The notes under the pieces were generated by a model that saw only the letters and a list, made by a program, of their open reading frames with translations, was not told the origin of the DNA and ran no database searches. Made by a program: the position numbers and the translations under genes. Below are positions 1-7,241 of a DNA stretch of 45,277 nucleotides, in pieces. Source of the DNA: a bacterium (GTDB taxonomy: Bacteria > Patescibacteriota > Minisyncoccia > UBA6257 > JAGOQP01); assembly GCA_021814695.1 (NCBI GenBank), contig JAKAHY010000001.1, positions 1 to 45,277 on the forward strand. Direction: 5' to 3'. The stretch's first letter is position 1. Each line of letters opens with the position of its first letter.

Positions 1-1
1 C

Positions 2-127
2 CAAATTATTTTGTGCCACATATCGGGCAGAATGCGCATTCACTATATTAAGGTGATGCCGGGAGACAGGGTAACTGTGCGCTTAAGTCCCGATGGAACG
101 CGGGGCATTATTATGAAACGATTATAA
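2..127 (+). CDS. infA: Translation initiation factor IF-1, C-terminal part
   Basis: The window opens inside this gene. The 41 visible residues match the end of the IF-1 OB-fold: HISGRMR followed by [17 protein letters not shown] and [11 protein letters not shown]-1 binds the 30S A site during initiation. The reading frame is open from the window edge to the TAA, and rpmJ starts two bases later, which is the usual infA-rpmJ neighbourhood at the head of the alpha cluster. The 5' end and any promoter lie outside the window. It was missed by the ORF track because it is short and partial. Confidence 0.9.
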   Translation, partial: QIILCHISGRMRIHYIKVMPGDRVTVRLSPDGTRGIIMKRL

Positions 128-129
128 CA

Positions 130-243
130 ATGAAAGTAAGAGCATCGGTAAAAAAAGTTTGTAAGCATTGCAAGACCGTCCGAAGAGAAGGACGCGTATT
201 TGTCATTTGCAAGAATCCTAAACATAAACAACGTCAGGGTTAA
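130..243 (+). CDS. rpmJ: 50S ribosomal protein L36 (bL36)
   Basis: A 37-residue protein, [20 protein letters not shown]..., the normal length for bL36. The zinc-ribbon ligands are visible as CKHC near residues 11-14, a Cys near 27 and a His near 32. It is too short for the ORF track. It begins two bases after the infA stop and is followed by a short spacer and rpsM, so it is almost certainly co-transcribed. There is no Shine-Dalgarno sequence; the start sits in an A-rich context, as for most ribosomal genes here. Confidence 0.95.
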   Translation: MKVRASVKKVCKHCKTVRREGRVFVICKNPKHKQRQG

Positions 244-274
244 TTACCGGCGACTAATTACTAATTACTATTTT
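244..274 (+). repeat. AT-rich spacer with ACTAATT repeats
   Basis: The rpmJ-rpsM gap contains ACTAATTACTAATTACTA. Near copies occur before rpsD (about 1099-1135) and after rplQ (about 2921-2960), with a looser AATAATT version before tuf. Function unknown. It takes the place where a Shine-Dalgarno sequence would be expected. Confidence 0.6.
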
Positions 275-658
275 ATGCGTTTACTTGGTATAAATATTCC
301 GGATAATAAGAGAATGGATATCGCATTGCGATATTTTTACGGTATCGGTCCGGGATTGTCTTTGGTTATTTTGAAACATACAAAAATTGATCCGACCAAA
401 CGGGCCAAAGATCTGACTCCGGAAGAATCAAACCGCATTAAGGAATTTGTTGAAAAAAATTATAAAATAGAAGGCGAGTTGCGCCAGGTAGTGAGAGGAA
501 ACATTTCCCGGTTGAGGGATATCGGTTCCTATCGCGGAGCCAGACATTCCAGAAAATTGCCGGTAAGAGGCCAAAGGACAAAAACCAATTCCAGAACTGT
601 CAGAGGAAATGCCAGAAAGACAGTCGGAAGCGGTAAGAGAAAAGTTGAACTGAAATAA
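275..658 (+). CDS. rpsM: 30S ribosomal protein S13 (uS13)
   Basis: The protein is 127 residues from the chosen start, MRLLGINIPDNKRMDIALRY, which is where uS13 proteins begin. The ORF track extends 25 codons further upstream, but that part overlaps rpmJ and has no S13 similarity. The helix-two-turn-helix region (FYGIGPG, then the basic RDIGSYRGARHSRKLPVRGQ stretch) and the Lys/Arg-rich tail are all present. S13 sits in the 30S head and contacts tRNA and the 50S subunit. It is followed one base later by rpsK. Confidence 0.96.
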   Translation: MRLLGINIPDNKRMDIALRYFYGIGPGLSLVILKHTKIDPTKRAKDLTPEESNRIKEFVEKNYKIEGELRQVVRGNISRLRDIGSYRGARHSRKLPVRGQRTKTNSRTVRGNARKTVGSGKRKVELK

Positions 659-659
659 T

Positions 660-1094
660 ATGGGGAAGAAAAAAGTTATTCAAAAATCAGGCGACGCCAA
701 CGTTGAAGAGAAAGTTAAAGCTGCCGGAGGCAGTGGGGCGTCAAAAAAAATAGAAAACGGAAACGTCTACGTTAACGCTTCTTACAACAACACCGTGATT
801 ACGGTAACCGATTCCAACGGAAACGTGGTTGCCTGGTCTTCTGCCGGAACACTCGGATTTTCTGGACCAAAGAAGGCGACTCCGTTCGCATCTTCTAAGG
901 TTGTTGCCGCTTTGGCGGAAAAAATGAAAAAAACCGGACCTTTCAACCTTAATATAATAGTGAAAGGAGTCGGATCGGGACGTGACTCGGCCATCAGAAC
1001 TTTTGCCGCTCAGGGATTTAATATCCTTTCGGTAAAGGACGCGACGCCGATTCCGCACAACGGTCCACGGCCGCCGAAAGTTCGCAGAGTTTAA
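660..1094 (+). CDS. rpsK: 30S ribosomal protein S11 (uS11)
   Basis: A protein of 144 residues. The S11 core starts around residue 33 (GNVYVNASYNNTVITVTDSNG) and ends in the typical PIPHNGPRPPKVRRV tail. About 30 extra N-terminal residues are Lys/Gly-rich and probably disordered, a little longer than in model bacteria. S11 lines the platform of the 30S subunit near the mRNA exit. The start codon overlaps the AATAATATG context right after rpsM, with no Shine-Dalgarno sequence. Confidence 0.96.
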   Translation: MGKKKVIQKSGDANVEEKVKAAGGSGASKKIENGNVYVNASYNNTVITVTDSNGNVVAWSSAGTLGFSGPKKATPFASSKVVAALAEKMKKTGPFNLNIIVKGVGSGRDSAIRTFAAQGFNILSVKDATPIPHNGPRPPKVRRV

Positions 1095-1136
1095 ATTTTT
1101 TACTAATTACTAATTACTGATTATTAGTTACTATCC

Positions 1137-1760
1137 ATGAGATTAATTAAATCAAAAGAAAAAAAGGAGCGTTCATTGGGAGCCAAACTCGGACTCAAGG
1201 CTCATCGTTGCAATTCTCCGAAATGTGCGATGGTGCGGCGCCCGAACAGGCCCGGTATGCACACGAGGCCTTCCAGAGGAGGCTCGGAATTTAAGTTGCA
1301 ACTTGCCGAGAAACAGAAAATCAGATACAGCTACGGTCTTTCGGAAAAACAGATGAAACAAACCGTAACCGGAGCGATCGCCAATAAGAAAACCGGCTCG
1401 GTCTCGGATCAGATTGTAAAAAAATTGGAAACAAGATTGGACAACGTAGTTTACAGGCTTGGATTTGCTCCTTCCAGAATTATGGCCCGTCAGCTTATCG
1501 GACACGGTCATTTTATGGTGAACGGCAGAAAAGTTAATATCTGTTCCTTTGCCACCAAACCCGGAGATGTTATTACGATAAAAGAATCAAGCAAACCGAT
1601 GGTTCTGTTTAAAGATTTAAACAATGTTCTGAAAGGCGATAATCCGGAGAATTGGCTTACCAGAAACATTCCTAAACTTGAAGGAACAATGAAATCGTTT
1701 CCGGATAACGTAGAAATGCCGTTCGATATAAACATGGTTATCGACTTCTATTCCCGTTAA
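1137..1760 (+). CDS. rpsD: 30S ribosomal protein S4 (uS4)
   Basis: A protein of 207 residues, normal for uS4. The N-terminal zinc-binding region looks reduced, with CNSPKCAMVRRPNRPGMH near residue 25, and then the core S4 domain: RLDNVVYRLGFAPSRIMARQLIGHGHF. The C-terminal end MPFDINMVIDFYSR is the conserved finish. S4 is a primary 16S rRNA binder and in many bacteria the autogenous repressor of this operon. A 42-base spacer with ACTAATT repeats precedes it. Confidence 0.96.
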   Translation: MRLIKSKEKKERSLGAKLGLKAHRCNSPKCAMVRRPNRPGMHTRPSRGGSEFKLQLAEKQKIRYSYGLSEKQMKQTVTGAIANKKTGSVSDQIVKKLETRLDNVVYRLGFAPSRIMARQLIGHGHFMVNGRKVNICSFATKPGDVITIKESSKPMVLFKDLNNVLKGDNPENWLTRNIPKLEGTMKSFPDNVEMPFDINMVIDFYSR

Positions 1761-1803
1761 TTTATCACTTTATACTTTAAATTATTAAATCTATACTTTA
1801 TCT

Positions 1804-2562
1804 ATGGAATACACATTTTTAAGTAAGAACGTAGCGGTCAAAAAAGTTTCCGAAACCGCATCAAAGGGCGAGTTTGAAATTACGGGCCTTTATACCGGTT
1901 ACGGCATCACTCTTGGAAATGCTCTGCGAAGAGCGCTTCTTTCGTCTTTGCCGGGAGCAGCCGTTACCCAGGTTAAAATAAAAGGAGCTAAACACGAATT
2001 TTCCACTATCGATAATATTTTGGAAGATGTCGTTGAAATAACTCTCAATCTTAAGAAAGTCAGATTTGCTTTTAACGCCGACGAGCCTCAGGTCTTAACT
2101 CTTAAAAAGAAAGGGGAGGGGGTAGTAACTGCCGGAGACATCAAAGGCAATGCTCAGGTAGAAGTAGTTAATCCGGAACAGCATATAGCCACCATCACAT
2201 CCAAGAGCGGAGATTTCGAAATGGAATTGACCGTAGAAAAGGGACTGGGATATTCGCCGGTTGAGAGCCGAAAACAGGAAAAACTTTCCATCGGAACGAT
2301 TGCCATAGACGCCATCTTTACTCCGGTTGTTAGTGTTAATTTCGAAGTTGCCAACATGCGCGTCGGAGACAGAACCGATTATAACCGTTTGCTTTTGACT
2401 ATTGATACCGACGGCACCGTCAGCCCGTCACGCGCTTTGCACAAAGCGGCTAATATCTTAAAGGATCACCTCGAAGTCGTTTCCAATGTCGAAGTCAGCG
2501 AAGATTTCGGAGGCAAAAAAGAAAAAGAGCCGGCAAAGAAAGCAACCAAAAAATCCAAATAA
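1804..2562 (+). CDS. rpoA: DNA-directed RNA polymerase subunit alpha, lacking the C-terminal domain
   Basis: A protein of 252 residues against about 310-330 in most bacteria. The N-terminal dimerisation domain is complete: YTGYGITLGNALRRALLSSLPGAAVTQVKI near residue 30, and GDRTDYNRLLLTIDTDGTVSPSRAL near residue 190. After about residue 235 the sequence is a Lys-rich tail (KKEKEPAKKATKKSK) and then a stop. No alpha-CTD helix-hairpin-helix is visible, and the next gene starts two bases later, so there is no room for a frameshifted CTD. UP-element and CTD-contacting activator functions should therefore be absent. Confidence 0.95.
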   Translation: MEYTFLSKNVAVKKVSETASKGEFEITGLYTGYGITLGNALRRALLSSLPGAAVTQVKIKGAKHEFSTIDNILEDVVEITLNLKKVRFAFNADEPQVLTLKKKGEGVVTAGDIKGNAQVEVVNPEQHIATITSKSGDFEMELTVEKGLGYSPVESRKQEKLSIGTIAIDAIFTPVVSVNFEVANMRVGDRTDYNRLLLTIDTDGTVSPSRALHKAANILKDHLEVVSNVEVSEDFGGKKEKEPAKKATKKSK

Positions 2563-2564
2563 GT

Positions 2565-2915
2565 ATGCGCCACCAGAAAGAAGGAAGAAAATTTCATAGG
2601 AAAACGGGACAACGTGCGGCTTTCTTAAAAAGCCTGCTTTCGAATTTGATTTTGAAAGGCAAAATAGAGACCACCGAGGCCCGCGCCAAGGAAATCAAAC
2701 AGAGAGTCGAAAAACTTGTTACTGTGGCAAAAAAACAGAACATCGCTTCTTTGAGAATCTTGATTTCCAGAGTTTCCAAAAAGCCGGCTTTCAAGCTTTA
2801 CTACGATATCGCTCCCAAATATGCCGACCGAAAAGGCGGATATGTCAGGATCATTAAACTTGGTAAAAGGAGAGTCGGAGACGCCTCCACTATAAACCTT
2901 GTTGAATTTGTTTAG
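2565..2915 (+). CDS. rplQ: 50S ribosomal protein L17 (bL17)
   Basis: A protein of 116 residues with the bL17 N-terminus MRHQKEGRKFHRKTGQRAAFLKSL, then LILKGKIETTEARAKEIK, and ending GDASTINLVEFV. L17 lies near the exit tunnel. The gene follows rpoA by two bases, the standard rpoA-rplQ pair, and is the last classical member of the alpha cluster. Downstream is a 47-base AT-rich spacer with TACTAAT-type repeats. Confidence 0.96.
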   Translation: MRHQKEGRKFHRKTGQRAAFLKSLLSNLILKGKIETTEARAKEIKQRVEKLVTVAKKQNIASLRILISRVSKKPAFKLYYDIAPKYADRKGGYVRIIKLGKRRVGDASTINLVEFV

Positions 2916-2962
2916 TATTGCTTACTAATGACTAGTTACTATTTACTAATTTACTGATTAAC

Positions 2963-3175
2963 ATGGCATTATTTCCCAAAATAAAAAAGATTTTAGAACA
3001 GCAGGAAGTTTGTGTACTTTCTAAGGCTGGGAATCCCGAATATGTGGTTATGAAGTGGGACGGATTCCAAAAAATAAAGAACAACGGGGATCAATTGGCA
3101 AAGCTTCAGGCTCAAGTCGAGGCCGAAAGCGAAGAAGAAAATTACGATATTGACATCAATAAAATTCCCGTTTAA
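2963..3175 (+). CDS. Small protein of unknown function, weakly Phd/YefM-like
   Basis: A 70-residue acidic protein. Residues 17-36 (VLSKAGNPEYVVMKWDGFQK) resemble the beta-strand and turn found in Phd/YefM antitoxins, where the pattern is I-x-K-x-G-x-P-x-A/V-V-L/M. The second half is a charged helix (LAKLQAQVEAESEEENYD), and it ends DINKIPV. No toxin gene follows. It sits between rplQ and tuf in the same direction, so it is probably carried by the ribosomal transcript. It could be a regulator or a small ribosome-associated protein; the family call is tentative. Confidence 0.7.
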   Translation: MALFPKIKKILEQQEVCVLSKAGNPEYVVMKWDGFQKIKNNGDQLAKLQAQVEAESEEENYDIDINKIPV

Positions 3176-3315
3176 TATAAATTCTACCGATATACTTGTT
3201 GGATATAAAGATATGAGTGGATATATGTCGTAGGTCAACTATATATATCTGTTTGTATCGCAAGGCATATTCGGAGTTTGTATAGGTCAGTAATAATTAA
3301 TAATTAATAAAAAAT
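3176..3315 (+). other. Intergenic region before tuf
   Basis: 140 bases, AT-rich, with a TATATATAT run and TAATAATTAATAATTAATAA just before the tuf start. A promoter for tuf is plausible, but I cannot pick a convincing -35/-10 pair. No gene is seen. Confidence 0.4.
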
Positions 3316-4515
3316 ATGGCAGAAAAAGCAAAATTCGAGCGCACCAAGCCACACGTGAATGTCGGAACCATCGGCCACGTTGATCATGGAAAGACCACGT
3401 TGACTGCTGCGATCATGCACGTCCTTAAGCTCAAAGGGCTTATCGACAAGGAAGAGAACGTCGATCAAATTGACAATGCGCCGGAAGAAAAGGCTCGCGG
3501 AATAACTATCGCGTTGCACCACTCCGAGTATCAGACCGAAAAGCGCCACTACGCGCACATCGATGCTCCGGGACACGCCGACTACATCAAAAACATGATT
3601 ACCGGTGCGGCCCAGATGGATGGAGCTGTACTTGTTGTTGCGGCTACCGATGGCCCGATGCCTCAGACAAGAGAACACGTTCTTTTGGCTCATCAGGTTG
3701 AAGTGCCCCGCTTGGTTGTCTTTTTGAACAAAGTTGACCAGGTAAGCGACCCCGAACTTATTGATTTAGTTGAATCCGAAGTCAGAGAGTTGCTCAAGAA
3801 ATATCAGTTCCCGGGAGATGAAGTTCCGGTAATCCGCGGCTCAGCCCTCAAGGCATTGGAAGCCAAAACATTGGATGATCCGGCCGTCAAACCGATTGAA
3901 GAATTATTGAAAGCTTTGGATGAATACATCCCAGAGCCTGTTCGCCAGACAGACAAGCCGTTCCTTATGCCGATTGAAGATATCTTCTCAATCGAAGGAC
4001 GCGGAACTGTCGTTACCGGAAAAATCGACCGCGGTATCGTTAAAGTTAACGACGAAATCGAAGTTGTCGGACTTAGGCCCACAGCTAAGACCGTTGTTAC
4101 CGGAATCGAAATGTTCCAGAAGATGTTGGACGAAGGAAGAGCCGGAGACAATGTCGGTATTCTTTTGAGAGGTCTCAAAAAAGAGGATGTCGAGCGCGGC
4201 CAGGTTATTGCCAAGCCGGGTTCAATTACTCCTCACACCGAATTTGAAGCTCAGGTTTATATTTTGACCAAAGAGGAAGGAGGCCGTCACACGCCGTTCT
4301 TCAAAGGCTACAAGCCGCAGTTCTATCTTAGAACCACGGATGTTACCGGAGAAGTTGAACTTCCTGCAGGAACCGAAATGGTTATGCCCGGCGACACAAT
4401 AACTTTTGTCGTTAAGCTTATTGCTCCGGTTGCTTTGGAAGAAACCCAGAAATTCGCTATCCGCGAAGGCGGCAAAACCGTCGGTGCCGGTACTATCACA
4501 AAAATCATCAAATAA
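3316..4515 (+). CDS. tuf: Elongation factor Tu
   Basis: A protein of 399 residues, standard for EF-Tu. The P-loop GHVDHGKT is at residues 20-27, followed by RGITI (switch I), [15 protein letters not shown] (switch II region) and NKVDQ (the G4 motif, Val where Cys is common). Domains 2 and 3 are complete through [22 protein letters not shown]-Tu delivers aminoacyl-tRNA to the ribosome. It is followed 33 bases later by rpsJ, so the tuf-rpsJ link of the str/S10 region is kept. The start has no Shine-Dalgarno sequence (AATAAAAAATATG). Confidence 0.98.
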   Translation: MAEKAKFERTKPHVNVGTIGHVDHGKTTLTAAIMHVLKLKGLIDKEENVDQIDNAPEEKARGITIALHHSEYQTEKRHYAHIDAPGHADYIKNMITGAAQMDGAVLVVAATDGPMPQTREHVLLAHQVEVPRLVVFLNKVDQVSDPELIDLVESEVRELLKKYQFPGDEVPVIRGSALKALEAKTLDDPAVKPIEELLKALDEYIPEPVRQTDKPFLMPIEDIFSIEGRGTVVTGKIDRGIVKVNDEIEVVGLRPTAKTVVTGIEMFQKMLDEGRAGDNVGILLRGLKKEDVERGQVIAKPGSITPHTEFEAQVYILTKEEGGRHTPFFKGYKPQFYLRTTDVTGEVELPAGTEMVMPGDTITFVVKLIAPVALEETQKFAIREGGKTVGAGTITKIIK

Positions 4516-4548
4516 TCTGACTGTATCAGATAAAACCAGCACATTATA

Positions 4549-4875
4549 ATGGCTAAAAAAGTAGAAGAAAAAAATAAAGTCAGATTGAAAATAAAGTCGT
4601 ACGATCATCGCCTGATTGATACCTCAACCAAGCAGATTATCGACACGGCCATCAGAAACGGAGCCGAAGTCATCGGTCCGATACCCCTTCCTACGGAGTT
4701 TCGGAAATACACGGTGAACCGCTCCACCTTTGTGCACAAAAATTCCCGCGAACAGTTTGAAATGCGGGTTCACAAAAGGTTGATTGAGATTCTAAACCCG
4801 GGACAAAAAATTATTGAGGCGCTTTCAAACCTCAACTTGCCATCGGGAGTAGACGTAGAAATAAGATTAGAGTAA
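4549..4875 (+). CDS. rpsJ: 30S ribosomal protein S10 (uS10)
   Basis: A protein of 108 residues with [20 protein letters not shown], the [30 protein letters not shown] loop and the [11 protein letters not shown] end. S10 is a 30S head protein and, as NusE, a transcription antitermination partner. In most bacteria rplC follows directly. Here a hairpin and about 5.9 kb of unrelated genes come between, so rpsJ is the end of the tuf transcript rather than the head of the S10 operon. Confidence 0.97.
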   Translation: MAKKVEEKNKVRLKIKSYDHRLIDTSTKQIIDTAIRNGAEVIGPIPLPTEFRKYTVNRSTFVHKNSREQFEMRVHKRLIEILNPGQKIIEALSNLNLPSGVDVEIRLE

Positions 4876-4880
4876 AAGGA

Positions 4881-4910
4881 CAAACCCCTGCTTAAGAAAG
4901 CAGGGGTTTG
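4881..4910 (+). terminator. Strong hairpin after rpsJ, no U-tract
   Basis: A perfect 13-bp stem CAAACCCCTGCTT / AAGCAGGGGTTTG with the 4-base loop AAGA begins six bases after the rpsJ stop. It is followed by AGTTAGG rather than a T-run, so termination may be partial, or the hairpin may mark an mRNA 3' end. Confidence 0.65.
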
Positions 4911-4921
4911 AGTTAGGATAT

Positions 4922-5905
4922 ATGACTGAGGTTGTTAATAAGAACATAACCACTAAAAAAATTTTGTTTTTGATAGTGGAATTAGCGGCATTTATTGCTG
5001 CGTTGATTGCAATATATAGTTTTATAAATAGACCCTTGCCTCACGTCTCTTACATAATAACTAATGAAGTAAATGTTTTTGATATAAACAAGAAAGTCCA
5101 AGATCTCAAAATTTATTTTAAAAATGAAGATCTTGGCCAGCAGGGTCTTAATTTAAAAATATACACAATAAGAGTTCAGAATGATGGCGACACAGGCGTT
5201 CGCTTAGAGGATTATGATCCAAAAGATAACTGGGGCATTAGGATTGATGGGGGTAAAATAATCGAGAGTAGATTAACTGGCGCAAGTTCAGACTATATAT
5301 CTAAATACATCAACCCTAAATTACTTGCAGACCAAAACATATATTTTAATCAGATACTATTTGATAAAAATGCATATTTTGATATAGATATCCTGGTTCT
5401 TCTAGGCCAAAACATTTCTCCTAACTTCATTCATTTTGGTAAAATTGCTGGCATAAATGATGATTCATATGTTATACCTCAGTTAGAAAAAGGGAATCAA
5501 TCATTTTTGGAAAAAATATTCTACGGGAACCCTATTTTGATAGCGACAAGATTTATTGTTGACGTACTCATTCTCATTTTATTGATTGTAATAGTGGGAC
5601 TTATAATTAGTGGAATTTCTTTTTTGAAAAGAAGACGTCGAATACATATGGTTGATAAATATAAAAGTACAAACTCTGTATTTATCGATAATACTCTAGA
5701 ATATATTTTTGATTTATATATTGAAGATGGCGCCAAGGCATTGCTAAGGGCGATAAAAGAACCTAAGAATGCTGTTATCTTGTTGCCATATGAATATCCC
5801 GAAAGTAAACATTATCAAACGCGCTATAATATCAGAAACAATGAAAGTATTCGCAATGATTTTTTGGATAAAGCGGTGAAATTTATTGAATTCTTAAATA
5901 AATAG
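4922..5905 (+). CDS. Two-TM membrane protein of unknown function
   Basis: A protein of 327 residues. One membrane helix lies at about residues 14-36 (ILFLIVELAAFIAALIAIYSF). An extracytoplasmic domain of about 170 residues follows, then a second helix at about 207-233 (FIVDVLILILLIVIVGLIISGI), an Arg-rich stop-transfer patch (KRRRRIH) and a cytoplasmic tail of about 90 residues. I recognise no family. The codons are more AT-rich than in the flanking ribosomal genes. It is the first gene of the block that splits rpsJ from rplC and follows the rpsJ hairpin closely, with no clear promoter of its own. Confidence 0.8.
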   Translation: MTEVVNKNITTKKILFLIVELAAFIAALIAIYSFINRPLPHVSYIITNEVNVFDINKKVQDLKIYFKNEDLGQQGLNLKIYTIRVQNDGDTGVRLEDYDPKDNWGIRIDGGKIIESRLTGASSDYISKYINPKLLADQNIYFNQILFDKNAYFDIDILVLLGQNISPNFIHFGKIAGINDDSYVIPQLEKGNQSFLEKIFYGNPILIATRFIVDVLILILLIVIVGLIISGISFLKRRRRIHMVDKYKSTNSVFIDNTLEYIFDLYIEDGAKALLRAIKEPKNAVILLPYEYPESKHYQTRYNIRNNESIRNDFLDKAVKFIEFLNK

Positions 5906-5915
5906 AATACAGCCC

Positions 5916-5976
5916 GTTCGGAGGCGGGAGAGAAATAAAAATAAAAAAGGACTTCGTTTCACGAGGTCTTTTGTTG
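5916..5976 (+). repeat. Repeated terminator element, copy 1
   Basis: GTTCGGAGGCGGGAGAGAAATAAAA followed by GGACTTCG...CGAGGTC and a T-rich run: an intrinsic terminator inside a longer repeat. A second copy with a few changes lies at 6060-6114. Copy 1 carries a small AAATA expansion. It probably terminates the 4922 gene. Confidence 0.75.
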
Positions 5977-5985
5977 TCCGTGTTC

Positions 5986-6023
5986 TGTCCACCTTAGCTC
6001 ACGATCTTGAATTAAGGTGGACA
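5986..6023 (+). repeat. TGTCCACC palindrome, copy 1 (imperfect)
   Basis: TGTCCACCTTAGCTCACG faces CTTGAATTAAGGTGGACA across two bases. The outer 11 bp are perfect and the inner part is mismatched. It lies between the two copies of the repeated terminator. It is related to the perfect copies at 6499 and 7242. Confidence 0.85.
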
Positions 6024-6059
6024 TTGGTTCTAAGTCATAAATACAAATAAATTCATCCG

Positions 6060-6114
6060 GTTCGGAGGCGGGGGAGAAATAAAAAGGACTTCGTTTCTCG
6101 AGGTCTTTTTGTTT
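6060..6114 (+). repeat. Repeated terminator element, copy 2
   Basis: GTTCGGAGGCGGGGGAGAAATAAAAA followed by GGACTTCGTTTCTCGAGGTCTTTTT. It is nearly the same as copy 1 at 5916, with a stronger stem and a five-base T-run. It stands directly before the promoter of the 6174 gene. Confidence 0.75.
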
Positions 6115-6122
6115 GGCGGATT

Positions 6123-6149
6123 TTGATTTTGTAATAAAAGGTGTAAAAT
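6123..6149 (+). promoter_or_regulatory. Promoter of the 6174 gene
   Basis: TTGATT, 15 bases, TAAAAT, then four bases and TCAG. The short spacer makes this the weakest member of the TCAG set, but the -10 and TCAG positions fit exactly. Confidence 0.55.
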
Positions 6150-6173
6150 TGTTTCAGAACTTGAGGTGGTTAA

Positions 6174-6416
6174 ATGGCTAGAAATCTGAACGATCGCGAC
6201 AGAGCTATTACGGATTGGGTTAAGGAAAATCATCCTGAACTGACCAAAGCATTGGAACAGATTATGGATTCCGAGGGTGCTTTCCTGCCGTTTTTCAGGC
6301 CGTTTAGGACTCTTTATCTTATGCTGCAAATCGGTTTTGATGCCGGCCGTAAATTTCAGCGTGACAATCCCGATGCTTCGGATGATATGGACGAAGACGA
6401 TTTTACCTGTGCTTGA
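6174..6416 (+). CDS. Small soluble protein of unknown function
   Basis: An 80-residue protein, MARNLNDRDRAITDWVKENH..., mostly helical and ending in an acidic DDMDEDDF tail. The start is supported by a GAGGTGG Shine-Dalgarno sequence seven bases upstream, a -10 box and a terminator just after the stop. That makes it a self-contained unit and a real gene despite its size. I do not recognise a family. Acidic small proteins of this kind can be nucleic-acid mimics or adaptors, but nothing in the sequence proves that. Confidence 0.75.
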   Translation: MARNLNDRDRAITDWVKENHPELTKALEQIMDSEGAFLPFFRPFRTLYLMLQIGFDAGRKFQRDNPDASDDMDEDDFTCA

Positions 6417-6419
6417 TTT

Positions 6420-6439
6420 CCGCCAAACGGCGGTTTTTT
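6420..6439 (+). terminator. Intrinsic terminator of the 6174 gene
   Basis: CCGCC-AAAC-GGCGG followed by TTTTTT. Confidence 0.85.
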
Positions 6440-6498
6440 GTTTATCGTTGTTTTTTGTTTATCCCCGCTGATTTTTACCAATCCTGTCATTTTTCATC

Positions 6499-6547
6499 TG
6501 TCCACCTTATTTCACGTTCTCGTTACTCTCGTGAAATAAGGTGGACA
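6499..6547 (+). repeat. TGTCCACC palindrome, copy 2 (perfect)
   Basis: The arms TGTCCACCTTATTTCACG and CGTGAAATAAGGTGGACA form a perfect 18-bp stem around a 13-base loop. Compared with copy 3, the inner TT/AA is GC/GC, so both arms changed together. Confidence 0.9.
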
Positions 6548-6575
6548 AGAAGATTGCGCTCGGCCAGGAGGTTTT

Positions 6576-6603
6576 TTGACTTTGTTTATTATTGTGATAT
6601 AAA
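6576..6603 (+). promoter_or_regulatory. Promoter of the 6630 gene
   Basis: TTGACT, 16 bases, TATAAA, then CATT and TCAG. The -35 overlaps the end of a GGTTTTTTG run. Confidence 0.8.
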
Positions 6604-6629
6604 CATTTCAGTTGTTTGAAGGAAAAAGA

Positions 6630-6959
6630 ATGCCCAGCAGTCCAAGTGAAAAGCTTTTCTCCGGAACGCCGATTGCTTTTGGTGGATTGTCGAATGAGAA
6701 AGAATTGGCCGAGATTTGCCCCGATGAATTCAAGAAGAATAATCCATGGTCAACTTTGGCCATGAACCTATTTTTTGAGGGTGGCAAAATCGGTCACTGG
6801 AAGTTCAAGTCCAGCGATCGGGCAACTTGCGGAAGGCAATTGTCTTGTTTCAGTGCATTGCTTGGAACTTTTGACATTCCGCATGAGGATAAAGAGGCTG
6901 TTGCCGGATGGATGCTTTCGGAAATGCTCCAGGAACTTCCTGAGTATATCTGTAAATAG
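6630..6959 (+). CDS. Small protein of unknown function
   Basis: 109 residues from the ATG at 6630 (MPSSPSEKLFSGTPIAFGG). The ORF track starts six codons earlier at a TTG that would lie on the Shine-Dalgarno sequence; GAAGGAAAAAG sits just before the ATG and decides the start. It is a soluble mixed protein with Cys at three places and a helical C-terminal half (EDKEAVAGWMLSEMLQELPEY). There is no family I recognise. It has its own promoter and terminator, like its neighbours. Confidence 0.75.
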   Translation: MPSSPSEKLFSGTPIAFGGLSNEKELAEICPDEFKKNNPWSTLAMNLFFEGGKIGHWKFKSSDRATCGRQLSCFSALLGTFDIPHEDKEAVAGWMLSEMLQELPEYICK

Positions 6960-6961
6960 TT

Positions 6962-6991
6962 AACGCCGCATGGTCCGCCCAGCGGTTTTTT
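6962..6991 (+). terminator. Intrinsic terminator of the 6630 gene
   Basis: CCGC-CCA-GCGG followed by TTTTTTG, which runs straight into the TTGACT of the next promoter. Confidence 0.75.
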
Positions 6992-6992
6992 G

Positions 6993-7021
6993 TTGACTAT
7001 TTTATTGTTCGGCATTATAAA
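6993..7021 (+). promoter_or_regulatory. Promoter of the 7049 gene
   Basis: TTGACT, 17 bases, TATAAA, then TATC and TTAG. It touches the preceding terminator. Confidence 0.85.
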
Positions 7022-7048
7022 TATCTTAGTTGTTTGGTGGAGGTAGAA

Positions 7049-7201
7049 ATGGCCCCGTTCTTGTTCTGGGCCGCAATCATTCTGGCTACTATTACCAGCA
7101 TCAATGCTCTCAGGGGCAATGAGGAGATAAAACGCTTTTTTGTCGCTTTGCCATTCATTTTGCTTCTGGCTGCGGCAGTAGCCAAGTACCTTGGGTTGTA
7201 A
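7049..7201 (+). CDS. Small hydrophobic membrane protein
   Basis: A 50-residue protein, MAPFLFWAAIILATITSINA..., missing from the ORF track because of its length. Two hydrophobic segments (about residues 4-19 and 30-46) flank a charged turn (RGNEEIKR), so it is probably a membrane hairpin. The strong GGTGGAGG Shine-Dalgarno sequence eight bases before the ATG, the consensus promoter and the terminator overlapping the stop make it a convincing gene. Function unknown; small two-helix proteins of this type can be transporter partners or toxins. Confidence 0.75.
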   Translation: MAPFLFWAAIILATITSINALRGNEEIKRFFVALPFILLLAAAVAKYLGL

Positions 7202-7227
7202 CCGTTTGGATTTTCCGGCGGTTTTTT
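7200..7227 (+). terminator. Intrinsic terminator of the 7049 gene
   Basis: AACCG...CGGTT closing a loop of about 14 bases, then TTTTTTG. The 5' arm includes the last bases of the stop codon. Confidence 0.7.
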
Positions 7228-7241
7228 GTTGCTTTGAACCT

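Noticed and set aside
200-274. 25-codon N-terminal extension of S13 in the ORF track
   Set aside because: It overlaps rpmJ and runs through the spacer repeat; uS13 proteins start at the MRLLGI Met.
2963-3175. Toxin-antitoxin module at the small gene before tuf
   Set aside because: Only a weak antitoxin-like strand is visible and no toxin gene is next to it.
3176-3315. tuf promoter in the TATATA-rich spacer
   Set aside because: Several AT-rich boxes could serve, but none has a well-spaced -35, so I did not call one.
6030-6329. 99-residue minus-strand ORF
   Set aside because: It crosses the repeat, the promoter and the start of the 6174 gene, and has no start signals.
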